NCBI RefSeq assembly: GCF_008727715.1
Contig: NZ_CP044218.1
Span: 4,233,501 to 4,297,500 of the forward strand
Reading direction: 5' to 3'
DNA length: 64,000 bases
DNA from: Mesorhizobium terrae
GTDB taxonomy: Bacteria; Pseudomonadota; Alphaproteobacteria; Rhizobiales; Rhizobiaceae
The notes beneath the pieces are model-generated. The model saw only the letters and a list, made by a program, of their open reading frames with translations. It was not told the DNA's origin and searched no databases. Numbering within the stretch: position 1 is the stretch's first letter; every line of letters begins with the position of its first letter. Made by a program: the position numbers and the translations under genes. Shown here one piece after another: positions 1 through 8,777 of this stretch.

Positions 1-216
1 CTTGCGCCAGTGACCGATCCGCAGGCGACGCTCACCCATCGGGAGCTGGAATGCCTGCGCTGGGTGGCGGCCGGCAAAACGGATTTGCAGATCGCCCGCC
101 TGCTCGGCGTATCGCAGACCACAGCGAGGACTCATATCGATCAGGCCCGCCGCAAGCTGGGCGCTAGGACGCGCTCGCAGGCGGTCGCGCGCCTGGTGCT
201 AAGCGGACTGTCGTAA
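1..216 (+). CDS. LuxR-family regulator, C-terminal HTH part (cut by window start)
   Basis: Only the last 71 codons are present; the frame is open to the first base. They form a LuxR-type helix-turn-helix with the hallmarks LTHRELECLRW, AAGKTDLQIA, SQTTARTHI and ARRKLGA. The fragment is nearly the same as the end of the complete LuxR protein at 5543-6247, including the LAP linker and the final GLS. The two genes are therefore recent paralogs. By analogy the missing N-terminus should be an acyl-homoserine-lactone binding domain. It probably controls transfer of the element. Whether both copies are functional cannot be told from this fragment. Confidence 0.85.
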   Translation, partial: LAPVTDPQATLTHRELECLRWVAAGKTDLQIARLLGVSQTTARTHIDQARRKLGARTRSQAVARLVLSGLS

Positions 217-235
217 TCCGCGAGGGAACGGGCGG

Positions 236-301
236 GGATGTTTTTTGTCACTCCTCCTCGTGTTCGAGGAGAGACGCGGCGCTGAAAACCCGCGACTTTG
301 A
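236..301 (+). repeat. Hairpin repeat copy A (three-copy element-specific repeat)
   Basis: This copy lies just downstream of the first LuxR gene. A T-run (TTTTTTG) is followed by the inverted repeat CTCCTCG / CGAGGAG with loop TGTT at 254-271, then AGAC, and about 15 bases later the palindrome-like CGCGACTTTGA. The same arrangement recurs at 1337-1400 and, inverted, at 35635-35697. The T-run precedes the hairpin and does not follow it, so it is not a normal terminator on this strand. The function is unknown. Confidence 0.75.
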
Positions 302-539
302 GCCGAGATTGTTTGCGAGTTTGATTTTTGGGAGCGTGCGTTGCGAAACATCGAGGAGGGCGAAGACTGTCCGGATCTAGTGGGAAAGCAGAGACGCTCG
401 GGCCATGCGGGCGCCCGACGCCGTCCTGCTGGCAGCGTCGGCGCTCTGTTCGATGGCGGCGCTCGCTGACCCGCTGGCGGCTTCGGTCGCGAGAGCATGC
501 CGCGCTCGCTTTGGCGCCTCGACGAGCCACGCCGGACAA

Positions 540-592
540 GTCGGGCTCAGGATCGCTTTTTGAGGAGGGAGCACATTATGCGCATCGTTCTG
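540..592 (+). repeat. Short duplicated segment upstream of the membrane-protein gene
   Basis: The bases GTCGGGCTCAGGATCGC, followed by TTTTGA and a GCATCGTTC block, recur at 5391-5443 upstream of the complete LuxR gene. Here the segment also contains the ribosome binding site (GAGGAGGGA) and first codons of the next gene. The pairing suggests that the LuxR loci arose by a duplication that copied flanking DNA. Confidence 0.55.
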
Positions 593-1270
593 AGGCAGGC
601 GGAGAAGCCTGACTGGTCTCAGGATGCTAGCGGCTTTTCCTCGGCTTTCGAGGTCGGCGCATCGCTTGAACTCGCGGGCGTTGCGGACAAGTTCACCGTC
701 GCCAAGTGGACGATCGTCGTCGACGCCGACGGTGATGCGCGACTCGAAGTAACCCTGAAGAGCACCCGCCGCTGGTTCACGTGGCTCGACGAGCGCGCCA
801 GGACCAAGGATATTCTGTATCCGCTGGCGGGCTTCGCGATGTTCGCCGTCTTGATTTTGCCTTGCGCCGCACCGTTCTGGTTTTTCTCGCTAAACGCTGA
901 ATTGCGTATCGCATGGGGCGGCTATCTGATCGCCCATGCACTTTGGCCCATCATCATCGGCGTTATTCTGGCGGTGCAGATCGTCGCCGGCAGGGCCGAA
1001 CGCCATGTCGGAAAAGCCCTTGGTTTTGGCATTAGCATGGCCGGCGTGCCGCTCGGCGTTGCCATCGCCCTTCTCTGGCGCTGGCTTTTCCTACCCGACA
1101 CCGAGCCGGAATGGCCCGCCGGCTATGCGCGCCTGGCGCGTTCGTTCTGGGAGAGCACCGGCGCGATGTCCGCCGTCGCGCTGGCCTATGCGCCGCTTGC
1201 GACGGCCTTGATCAAATGGGATTGGGTGGCGGTGCTGACGTCCCTCTTGACCCGGAAGAAAGCCGCCTGA
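578..1270 (+). CDS. Membrane protein of unknown function
   Basis: The protein has 230 residues and matches no family I recognise. The start at 578 is chosen because GAGGAGGGA lies 7 bases upstream; the frame is open further upstream, but that part is arginine-rich and unconvincing. Residues 1 to about 80 are soluble and rich in charged residues, with a beta-strand-like pattern. Hydrophobic segments follow at about residues 84-107, 116-139, 146-166 and 195-220, so four transmembrane helices are likely. It ends in a basic tail (TRKKAA). It sits between two copies of the hairpin repeat, downstream of a LuxR gene, and may be controlled by it. No signal peptide or catalytic motif is visible. Confidence 0.65.
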   Translation: MRIVLRQAEKPDWSQDASGFSSAFEVGASLELAGVADKFTVAKWTIVVDADGDARLEVTLKSTRRWFTWLDERARTKDILYPLAGFAMFAVLILPCAAPFWFFSLNAELRIAWGGYLIAHALWPIIIGVILAVQIVAGRAERHVGKALGFGISMAGVPLGVAIALLWRWLFLPDTEPEWPAGYARLARSFWESTGAMSAVALAYAPLATALIKWDWVAVLTSLLTRKKAA

Positions 1271-1336
1271 TCCGTTCGCCTGTATGGCTGAGGCGCGCAG
1301 GCGACGCGCGAGGGGGCGAAACGTCGATCAACGCAC

Positions 1337-1400
1337 GGATTTTTGCGCTCGCCTCCTCGTTTTCGAGGAGAGACATCCCTCTCGAAAATCGCGATTTTGA
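1337..1400 (+). repeat. Hairpin repeat copy B
   Basis: This is the second direct copy of the repeat, 67 bases after the membrane-protein gene. It shows GGATTTTTG, then CTCCTCG-TTTT-CGAGGAG (1353-1370), AGACAT, and AAAATCGCGATTTTGA after a short spacer. The second block is itself a near-perfect palindrome around TCGCGA. Similarity to copy A covers about 60 bases, well beyond the hairpin. Confidence 0.78.
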
Positions 1401-1592
1401 TCCTCGTTTTATGGATTTGATTCCAGGGGGTGTAAATGTCGGCAAGGAGGGGGCGGGTAAACGGCCGTAAATGCCGATTGCTGAAGAACCGCCGACGACC
1501 GCGACCACATCATCATCCCTTAGTTACCGTAGTCGACTGCGCGTCTGTCGCCTTGGGTGACGTGCGTTGTTTCATGATCAAAGGGCGAGGCG

Positions 1593-1939
1593 ATGGCTAC
1601 CTGTTATTATTGTAATGGCTCCGCGCGCTGCGCCGGGTGCAGCGGATCCGGGGTTCAAGCCGACGGGCGTGTGTGCAACCTATGCGGCGGCAATGGCCGA
1701 TGCCAGCATTGCACGAACGGCGTGATGCGCGCTGGAGAACGCGCGGTCGCCCCCAAGGGCGCAACCTGTGATCCTGCGCGGGCGGGCGCCATGCTGGCAG
1801 GCGCATCCTTGCTAGCGCTGAGCGCGCCACCATCCTCGGCGGATTGCTCTGGATGGCCGACAAGCTCCAAAGCGATGTGGGCAAACGGTCGCGGGCGCTC
1901 CGGCCCGCGAAGGGGAAGCAGGCGTTCTGGAATGATTGA
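1593..1939 (+). pseudogene. Cys-rich DnaJ-type zinc-finger-like reading frame, probably frameshifted
   Basis: The frame starts at ATG 1593 after GGGCGAGG and has four CxxC(x)G units within 45 residues (CYYCNG, CAGCSG, CNLCGG, CQHCTNG). These resemble the zinc-binding repeats of DnaJ. After about residue 70 the frame turns into low-quality sequence and runs without a stop into the autotransporter at 2259. From about 1772 to 1939 the +2 frame instead encodes a more protein-like end (LLWMADKLQSDV, ending AFWND and a stop). The natural end of this small protein was therefore probably lost by a frameshift near 1770-1820. Between 1970 and 2150 a further frame also looks coding-like (VVYELAETAKLPKLDPV), which suggests gene debris up to the autotransporter. 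Confidence 0.45.
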
Positions 1940-2258
1940 GAGCGCGCCGCCTTTAAGTAGAGGTGATAATATTTTCAGGAGTATCGCCGCGCGCTTGGTG
2001 CATCGTCTAGAAAACGTACGGTTGTCTACGAGTTGGCGGAAACAGCCAAACTTCCAAAGCTCGATCCGGTATCTAGCGAGAACAACTGGTTGCACGATCA
2101 CACGGGTAAGCCAAGGCTCATGTCACGTATCAAGTGTCGGTAGTGTCCCCCGAATTTTCCGCTCTTGGCAGTGGGGATCGCTTGCATTTGCCGAGAGCGA
2201 ATCGCAGCTTTGGACGCTGAGGAAGCGCTCTGCCTCATATTTCAATACCAGGACGAAT

Positions 2259-5200
2259 ATGAAGGTTCCAGCAGATATTTCTTTCGAGACAATCCGACGG
2301 TTATTGGTCGCGACCATTGAGCGCGGGCGGCTGCTCTCGATCACCCTTCTGAACGGCATTTTTCGCTGTGCGCCGAGCACTTTGTTCCGTCGAGGCTTTT
2401 TGATCAGTACCGCACTATGCGGCGCGGCTTTGGGCGCGGACCCTGCGCGAGCAGCGAATTTTACGATCACGAACACAAACGACTCTGGCGCCGGATCGCT
2501 GCGTCAGGCGATCATCGACAGCAATGCAACGCCCGGCAGCAATACCATTGTGCTTCAGGCGGGTCTGATCGGGAATATTGCGCTCGCAAGCCCCCTGCCT
2601 GCGATCGTCGTTCCAGTCTCCATCAATCTGAAGAACAGCGCTCTCGACGGGATTGCGATTGGCGGAAATTTCGGTCTCAGTGTCGCAACGACAGGCGCCG
2701 TCACGCTCAGCAACGTTATAGGAGACTATCTCGGCAATACGACCGTTACGTCAGGGACAGTGAATTTCGGCGGGCTCGTTTCGGGCGATCCCTTGGTTGC
2801 GCCAAGGTCGTTGCTAGTGACCAATCCTGGCACCACCGTCAACATTGCGGCTGGAGGCGCGAGCGTCGCGAATCTGTCGGGTGCGGGTACTATCGTGAAC
2901 CATGCTAATCCGTCCACGTCTTTTACTCTCTTTGGCGGCGATAGCGCGCCGCGAACGTTCGCCGGCACGATCTCAGGGTCGGGCAACTTTGTAATGTTCG
3001 GTGGAGGCCAAAATCTAACACTCAGCGGGGCGACGACGTATACGGGGGGTACCTTCTTACTTGGGGCATCAGGGGGGCCCTCATTCACGCTCATGCTGCA
3101 GACGGGCGCCGCCAACGTGCTGTCGCCTAATTCGCGCTTTACACTGAATGGAGACACCACGTTGAAGCTCAACGGCTTCAACCAGACGATCGCCTCGCTC
3201 GACAGTTTCACGTCCTTCGCATTCCTCCCTGGGGCGCTTCCGACCATAGATCTCGGCGCAGGTACGCTCACGATCGGCGGCGATAACCAGAATGGCACTT
3301 ATTTCGGTTCGATCATCGGGACCGGCGGACTGACCAAGACCGGGAGCGGGACTCTGACGCTACAAACCTCAGGGAGTGGTTTCAGTTCCACGATCAACTA
3401 TAGTGGCGCGACGCTGGTTTCCGCCGGCGTGTTGCAGGCCGCGAATGCGAACGCCTTCTCGGCTAATTCTGCCCATACGGTGAATGGCGCTGCAACGCTC
3501 GATCTCAATAATTTCAACCAGGCCATCGGTTCGCTCGCTGGCGCCGGCAATGTCACGTTAGGCGCCGGCACTCTGACGACAGGAGCCGATAACGCCTCGA
3601 CCACGTTATCGGGTACCATCGGCGGCTCCGGCAGCATGACCAAGGTGGGGACGGGCGTTTTCCGTCTGACCGGGACCAATCTTTACACTGGCGCTACGAC
3701 GATCAACGCTGGCACTCTCGTGGTCGATGGCTCCATCGCCACTTCGGCGCTGACCACGGTCAGTTCGGGCGGCATACTTGCCGGTAGCGGCACCGTCGGC
3801 TCGACCACGGTGAACGCCGGCGGTACGATCGCGCCGGGCAACTCGATTGGCACACTCAACGTCACCGGGAATGTCACATTCGCGCCTGGCTCGATTTACG
3901 AGGTTGAAGCCAACGCAGCAGGTCAAGCGGACAAGATCCTCGCCACGGGCACAGCAATGATCCAGGGCGGGACAGTCAAGGTGCTGGCCAGCGCCGGAAA
4001 CTATGCGCCGGCGACCACCTACACCATCCTCACCGCCACTGGTGGGCGCAATGGCAACTTTGCCGGCGCCACCTCGAACTTCGCCTTCCTGACGCCGGTC
4101 CTCACTTACGATCCGAGCAATGTTTATCTGACGTTGAACCGCAACAGCACCGACTTCGCCACGATCGGCGGCACGCGCAATCAGCGTGCCGCGGGCGGTG
4201 GGGTAGAATCGCTGGGTTGGGGCCATCCGATCTATGCGGCCGTCCTGCAACTCGACGCGCCTACCGCCCGCCGCGCCTTCGATGCGGTTTCGGGCGAGAT
4301 CTATGCCAGCGCCAAGACGGCGCTGATCGAGGACAGCCGCTTCGTGCGTGATGCCGCGACCGACCGCATCCGCTCGGCCTTCGCGGATGTTGCCGCATCC
4401 TCTCTACCGGTGATGGCCTATGGTCCCGGCGGCCCACAGGCTGTCGCCCCCACCGGCGACCGCCTGGCCGTCTGGGGCCAGGGCTTTGGCTCCTGGGGCC
4501 ACACCAGCAGCGACGGCAATGCCGCACGCCTCGAGCGCTCGACCGGCGGTTTCCTGATCGGCGCCGACACACCGGTGTTCGAGACCTGGCGGCTCGGCCT
4601 CATCGCCGGCTATAGCCGCACCAGCTTCAATGTTCGGGACCGCCAGTCTTCCGGATCGAGCGACAACTATCACCTTGGCCTTTATGGCGGCACGCAATGG
4701 GGGGCTCTTGGTTTGCGCACCGGCCTTACCTACACATGGCACGATATCTCGACCAGCCGCTCCGCCATCTTCCCCGGCTTCGCGGATAGCCTGAAGGGCA
4801 AATACGATGCCGGCACCTTCCAGGCCTTCGGCGATCTCGGCTACCGCATCGACACGCCTGTCGCTTCGTTCGAACCCTTCGCTAATCTGGCTTATGTAAA
4901 CCTCAACAACGGCGGCTTTGCCGAACAGGGCGGCGTGGCGGGGCTCCGCGCCAACGGCCAGACCATGGATACGACGTTCACCACGCTTGGCCTCAGGGCC
5001 TCGACTGGCTTTGCTCTCGCCGACATCAACCTGACCGCGCGCGGCTCGCTCGGCTGGCGGCACGCCTTCGGCGACACCACGCCTCTGTCAATGCAAGCCT
5101 TCTCCGCTGGCAACCCCTTCACGGTCGCCGGTGTGCCGATCGCAAGAGATGCCGCAATCATCGAGACTGGGCTTGATCTCAACCTTACACCCGCCGCGAC

Positions 5201-5282
5201 CCTCGGCATATCCTACAGCGGCCAGTTCGCCCCCAGCGCCAGTGATCAATCGGTTCGCGCCAATCTCAGCGTGAGGTTCTGA
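2259..5282 (+). CDS. Autotransporter (type V secretion) with beta-strand repeats
   Basis: This 1007-residue protein is exported and displayed by its own C-terminal beta-barrel. The start at ATG 2259 gives an extended signal peptide with a hydrophobic core FLISTALCGAALGA and a likely cleavage after DPARA (about residue 66). The frame is open 666 bases further upstream, but that part belongs to other gene remnants. The passenger opens with the TNDSGAGSLRQAI motif common in beta-helical surface proteins. It then has several autotransporter-associated strand repeats (for example TYTGGTF, LYTGATTINAGTLVVDG, GTIAPGNSIGTLNV). Roughly the last 270 residues form the barrel (AVWGQGFGSWG onwards) and end in the usual aromatic residue (SVRF). 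The passenger ligand is unknown; adhesion is likely. Confidence 0.88.
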   Translation: MKVPADISFETIRRLLVATIERGRLLSITLLNGIFRCAPSTLFRRGFLISTALCGAALGADPARAANFTITNTNDSGAGSLRQAIIDSNATPGSNTIVLQAGLIGNIALASPLPAIVVPVSINLKNSALDGIAIGGNFGLSVATTGAVTLSNVIGDYLGNTTVTSGTVNFGGLVSGDPLVAPRSLLVTNPGTTVNIAAGGASVANLSGAGTIVNHANPSTSFTLFGGDSAPRTFAGTISGSGNFVMFGGGQNLTLSGATTYTGGTFLLGASGGPSFTLMLQTGAANVLSPNSRFTLNGDTTLKLNGFNQTIASLDSFTSFAFLPGALPTIDLGAGTLTIGGDNQNGTYFGSIIGTGGLTKTGSGTLTLQTSGSGFSSTINYSGATLVSAGVLQAANANAFSANSAHTVNGAATLDLNNFNQAIGSLAGAGNVTLGAGTLTTGADNASTTLSGTIGGSGSMTKVGTGVFRLTGTNLYTGATTINAGTLVVDGSIATSALTTVSSGGILAGSGTVGSTTVNAGGTIAPGNSIGTLNVTGNVTFAPGSIYEVEANAAGQADKILATGTAMIQGGTVKVLASAGNYAPATTYTILTATGGRNGNFAGATSNFAFLTPVLTYDPSNVYLTLNRNSTDFATIGGTRNQRAAGGGVESLGWGHPIYAAVLQLDAPTARRAFDAVSGEIYASAKTALIEDSRFVRDAATDRIRSAFADVAASSLPVMAYGPGGPQAVAPTGDRLAVWGQGFGSWGHTSSDGNAARLERSTGGFLIGADTPVFETWRLGLIAGYSRTSFNVRDRQSSGSSDNYHLGLYGGTQWGALGLRTGLTYTWHDISTSRSAIFPGFADSLKGKYDAGTFQAFGDLGYRIDTPVASFEPFANLAYVNLNNGGFAEQGGVAGLRANGQTMDTTFTTLGLRASTGFALADINLTARGSLGWRHAFGDTTPLSMQAFSAGNPFTVAGVPIARDAAIIETGLDLNLTPAATLGISYSGQFAPSASDQSVRANLSVRF

Positions 5283-5390
5283 CCGATCATACAGCGAGGA
5301 CGATTGCGGCCTTGAGGAACACAATCGATTGCGTCAAGAAACAGCGAAGTCGCCAGTTCACCAGCGCATCGTCCAATCCCGCCGCGATAG

Positions 5391-5443
5391 GTCGGGCTCA
5401 GGATCGCATTTTGAAGCGCGGCGACGCCATCCGCATCGTTCGC
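5391..5443 (+). repeat. Second copy of the 540-592 segment
   Basis: GTCGGGCTCAGGATCGC, a TTTTGA block and GCATCGTTC match 540-592 with a few substitutions. The segment lies about 100 bases before the complete LuxR gene. The ATG and ribosome binding site present in the other copy are lost here, so this looks like a leftover of duplication. Confidence 0.5.
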
Positions 5444-5542
5444 AGCGGGTGAGCATCGAGCGGCGCAGCATTTGTGAAGGCGCCTGCGCGCGATGCTTCG
5501 GCAGCGATCGCAACGTTCCGGTTCAAAGGAATAGGTTCAGCG

Positions 5543-6247
5543 ATGGACGATGAATTCGCCGGCGCGCTTGCGGCCTGCGCGACGATCGATGCGGTCAAGG
5601 CGTTGTTCAAGCAGCGGATCGCTGTCCATGGCTATACTGCCAGCGCTTGCGGCGCCTTCCTGCCGACTGATATGGGACCGGAGACGCATTTCTTCTTCCA
5701 GGACTGGCCGCCTGACTGGATCGAGCTCTATGTTAGGCGCAATTTCCTCGCCGCCGATTACACCGTAGCCGAAGCCAGACGGCGCATCGCGCCCTTTACC
5801 TGGCTAGAGGCGAAGGCCGTGCGCACCTTGTCGCGCGCCGAACAGGATATTTGGGACACCGCTGGCGAATGGGGCTGGACGGACGGGCTGTCGGTTCCGA
5901 TCCACGGACCGGGCGGCTATTTCGGGCTCGTCGCCATGGCGGGCAAGGAGCGACCCATGCCGCCCGCCCTGCGCGGCGAATTGCACCAGCTTGCCTTCCT
6001 CACGCATGAGCGATGCCGCGCCTTGACCAGACTAGCGCCGGTCATCAATCCGCGGGCTGCGCTCACCCATCGCGAATTGGAATGCATCCGATGGGTGGCG
6101 GCTGGAAAGACCGATTGGGAGATCGCCGATCTGCTCGGCGTGTCCCAGACCACGGTGAGGACCCATATCGATCAGGCCCGCCGTAAGTTCGGCGCCAGGA
6201 CGCGCGCGCAGACCGTCGCTCGTCTGGTGCTGGAGGGACTTTCGTAA
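5543..6247 (+). CDS. LuxR-family quorum-sensing regulator with autoinducer-binding domain
   Basis: The protein has 234 residues, the typical length of TraR/LuxR proteins. ATG 5543 is preferred over the upstream 5474 for that reason. Residues 1 to about 165 match an acyl-homoserine-lactone binding domain, with conserved aromatic and acidic positions seen in WIELYV, ADYTV, PFTW and the GWTDGLSVPIHG block. Residues about 172-234 are the DNA-binding HTH (LTHRELECIRW, VSQTTVRTHIDQARRK). The HTH is nearly identical to the truncated protein at 1-216. No synthase gene is nearby, so it would answer a signal made elsewhere in the genome or by other cells. In related ICEs such regulators switch on excision and transfer; that role is inferred here. 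Confidence 0.9.
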   Translation: MDDEFAGALAACATIDAVKALFKQRIAVHGYTASACGAFLPTDMGPETHFFFQDWPPDWIELYVRRNFLAADYTVAEARRRIAPFTWLEAKAVRTLSRAEQDIWDTAGEWGWTDGLSVPIHGPGGYFGLVAMAGKERPMPPALRGELHQLAFLTHERCRALTRLAPVINPRAALTHRELECIRWVAAGKTDWEIADLLGVSQTTVRTHIDQARRKFGARTRAQTVARLVLEGLS

Positions 6248-6298
6248 CTTGTGACTGGAACAGCAACCGTCGCGGTGCTTCTTGCTGCATCTGGAAAT

Positions 6299-6571
6299 GC
6301 GGTGATCAGGACATCCGTGTTCACGACTTTCAGGCTTTGCACTTCCTGCTCGATGTCTCTCGCCCGGCTCCCGCTGGCGCTCACGCCGGGCAGCGGGCTT
6401 AGGGCCAGCCCTCGGCGCACTTCGGAGTGGGCTTCCGCCCAGCTTCGGTCGCTGCGCTCCCTGCAGCCGGTTCCCCGCGAAGCCACCCCTCCGTTTGCAC
6501 ACCCGGTCTCGGCGACGGCCAGGGTTGCAGCGCAGCGCTGCGCTCCAACCCAAGCCCATAGGAGAAAGACC
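6299..6571 (+). repeat. Long conserved leader, copy 1 (upstream of ParB-like gene)
   Basis: About 160 bases (from GTGATCAGGACATCCGTGTT to CTTCGGTCGCTGCGCTCC) plus the final block ending in TAGGAGAAAGACC are nearly identical to 10934-11118 upstream of the DUF932 gene. In this copy 86 extra bases lie between two GCTGCGCTCC direct repeats. The shared end includes the ribosome binding site. Conservation over a non-coding leader of two unrelated genes suggests a common promoter and 5' RNA structure. Confidence 0.7.
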
Positions 6572-8644
6572 ATGACCACCAACGCAAACACCGCTCCCGT
6601 CATCGACAATGGCGCGACGGTTTTCATCCCACTCAACAAGCTCAAGAAGCACCCGAAGAACGCCCGCAAGACCCCGCATAGCGAAGCGTCCATCGAGGCG
6701 AAGGCCGCGAGCATCGCCGCCAAGGGCATCCTGCAAAATCTGGTGGTGGAGCCCGAGCGTGACGCAGAGGGCGAGCCGACCGGCTTCTATCTCGTCACCA
6801 TCGGTGAAGGCCGCAGGCTGGCGCAGTTGCTGCGCGTGAAGCGCAAGGAGATCAAGAAGACCGAACCAATCCGCTGCGTGATCGACACAGTAAACGATCC
6901 GGCCGAGATCAGCCTTGACGAAAACGTGTCGCGTGAAGACCTCTCGCCTGCGGATCAGTTCGAACGATTCCGCGAGCTTGCGGACAATCGCGGATGGGGC
7001 GCGGAGGAAATCGCCGCGCGCTTCGGCGTCACGGCGCATGTGGTGAAGCAGCGGCTTCGTCTCGGCGCGGTCAGCCCCAAGCTGATGCAGGTCTATCGCG
7101 ACGGCGATTTGACCTTGGACCAGTTGATGGCCTTCGCGATTACCGAGGATCACGCACGGCAGGAGCAGGTTTACGAGAACCTGTCCCATAACCGCGAGCC
7201 GTGGATCATCCGCCGCGACCTCACCAAGACCAACGTCGCGGCAACGGATCGGCGCGCGATTTTTGTCGGTGCGCAAGCCTATGCCGAGGCAGGCGGCAAC
7301 ATCATCCGCGACCTGTTCACCGAGGATCGCGGCGGCTTCTACGAAGACGCCGCGCTGCTGGACCGGCTTGTCATCGACAAGCTGGAGCGGATCGCATCGC
7401 AGGTGCAGGAGGCGGAAGGCTGGAAGTGGGTTTCGGTCCATATCGATTATCCCCACGCTCACGGCCTGCGCCGCACCTATCCGCAGCCGGTGCAGCTTTC
7501 CGAGGATGACGCTGCCGCCTACGACGGCGCACAGAAGGAATATGATCGGCTGTCGTCGGAATATGAGAGCGCCGAAGAACTTCCTGACGATGTCGATCAG
7601 AAGTTCGGAGAGCTTGAGGCCGAGATCGAGCGCATCGACGCCCTGCGCCATGTCTATGACGCGCAAGAGATCGCGCGCAGCGGCGTCTTCGTCGTGCTCT
7701 CCCATGACGGAGAAACCCGCATCGAACGCGGCTTCATCCGTGCCGAGGACGAGAAGCCGGAGGAAGTCGACACCAGCGAAACCGTCAATGACGGCGTTCG
7801 CGTCAGCGGCGATGGCGAGATCATCGAGGACAGCGGACACGACGAGGGCGGGAACCTTGGTTCCGACCTTGAGCCGGAAGACGAGGAAGCGGAGGAAGAC
7901 GGCAAGCCGCTCTCCGATCTGCTCATCCGCGACCTCACCGCTCACCGGACGCTTGGCCTTCGCCTCGCGCTTGGCGAGCAGCCGGACATGGCCCTGCTCG
8001 CCGTCACCCATGCGCTCGCCGCGCAGACCTTCTATCGCGGCGTGGACGCCACCTGCCTCGAAATCCGCCCGACCTCCGCGCATCTTGGCGGACACGCGGA
8101 CGGCATCGAGGATACGGCAGCGGGCAAGGCGCTGGCGGATCGTCATGCGGCATGGGCGGCGGATATGCCGCGCGACGTGGCGGAGTTGTGGGGCTTCATT
8201 GCCTCGCTCGACCATGCCAGCGTCATGGCGCTGTTCGCGCATTGCGCCGCACTCACCGTCAACGCGGTGAAGCAGCCATGGGAGCGCAAGCCATGCGCCC
8301 ATGAGACGGCGGACAGTCTGGCGACGGCGGTAGCCCTCGACATGACGGCGCATTGGACGCCCACGGTGCGGACCTATCTCGGTCGCGTCACCAAGGCGCA
8401 TATCCTCGCCGCCGTGCGCGAAGCGGTCAGCAACGAGGCGGCGGACCGCATCGCCGCCATGAAGAAGCAGCCGATGGCGGAAGCTGCCGAGCAGCTCCTT
8501 GCCGCAACGGGCTGGCTTCCGCCGCTGATGCGGACCGTGCAGCCCGCATGGTTGACGGACGAGCAGCCGGACGCGCCGCGCGCTGACGCCGAGGACGCTC
8601 ACGAAGCCAGCGAGCCCGAAGCCTTCGCCGTTGCGGCGGAGTGA
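6572..8644 (+). CDS. ParB/RepB/Spo0J-like nuclease-fold protein
   Basis: The start at ATG 6572 follows AGGAG with ideal spacing. This 690-residue protein begins with a ParB N-terminal domain: FIPLNKLKKHPKNARK, then GILQNLVVEP, GEGRRLAQLL, and the acidic ENVSREDLSPADQFERF block, about residues 15-130. A KorB/ParB-type HTH follows (IAARFGVTAHVVKQRLRLG, about residues 145-170). The remainder is an acidic, charged C-terminal region of about 450 residues with no known fold that I can name. Such long ParB-like proteins are common accessory genes of conjugative elements of this group. The ParA of this element sits 8 kb away with its own RHH partner, so this is probably not its partition partner but a regulator or an antirestriction-type factor. 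Confidence 0.82.
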   Translation: MTTNANTAPVIDNGATVFIPLNKLKKHPKNARKTPHSEASIEAKAASIAAKGILQNLVVEPERDAEGEPTGFYLVTIGEGRRLAQLLRVKRKEIKKTEPIRCVIDTVNDPAEISLDENVSREDLSPADQFERFRELADNRGWGAEEIAARFGVTAHVVKQRLRLGAVSPKLMQVYRDGDLTLDQLMAFAITEDHARQEQVYENLSHNREPWIIRRDLTKTNVAATDRRAIFVGAQAYAEAGGNIIRDLFTEDRGGFYEDAALLDRLVIDKLERIASQVQEAEGWKWVSVHIDYPHAHGLRRTYPQPVQLSEDDAAAYDGAQKEYDRLSSEYESAEELPDDVDQKFGELEAEIERIDALRHVYDAQEIARSGVFVVLSHDGETRIERGFIRAEDEKPEEVDTSETVNDGVRVSGDGEIIEDSGHDEGGNLGSDLEPEDEEAEEDGKPLSDLLIRDLTAHRTLGLRLALGEQPDMALLAVTHALAAQTFYRGVDATCLEIRPTSAHLGGHADGIEDTAAGKALADRHAAWAADMPRDVAELWGFIASLDHASVMALFAHCAALTVNAVKQPWERKPCAHETADSLATAVALDMTAHWTPTVRTYLGRVTKAHILAAVREAVSNEAADRIAAMKKQPMAEAAEQLLAATGWLPPLMRTVQPAWLTDEQPDAPRADAEDAHEASEPEAFAVAAE

Positions 8645-8707
8645 CGACCGGCCGGGATCGCGTCAGCGGTTCCGGCCTTCCTGCCTCTCGACTTCCAAAA
8701 AAAATGT

Positions 8708-8735
8708 GGTCGCGCGGGGATTGCCCCGCGCGACC
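8708..8735. terminator. Hairpin downstream of ParB-like gene
   Basis: There is a perfect 12-bp stem (GGTCGCGCGGGG / CCCCGCGCGACC) with loop ATTG, preceded by an A8 run. On the minus strand that run becomes a U-tract, and on the plus strand the hairpin ends the ParB-like transcript. It lies 63 bases after the stop codon. Confidence 0.6.
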
Positions 8736-8777
8736 GACCGATGACCGCCCGGCCATCGGCATCAGGAGGATGTTGCG

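Noticed and set aside
236..301. Repeat copy A as a simple rho-independent terminator of luxR
   Set aside because: The T-run precedes the hairpin and the conserved TCGCGA block after it is unexplained by termination; the same motif occurs inverted before an operon.
6032..8602. 856-codon open frame on the minus strand
   Set aside because: It lies antisense to the ParB-like gene in a GC-rich region and has no protein motif; the plus-strand product matches a known family.
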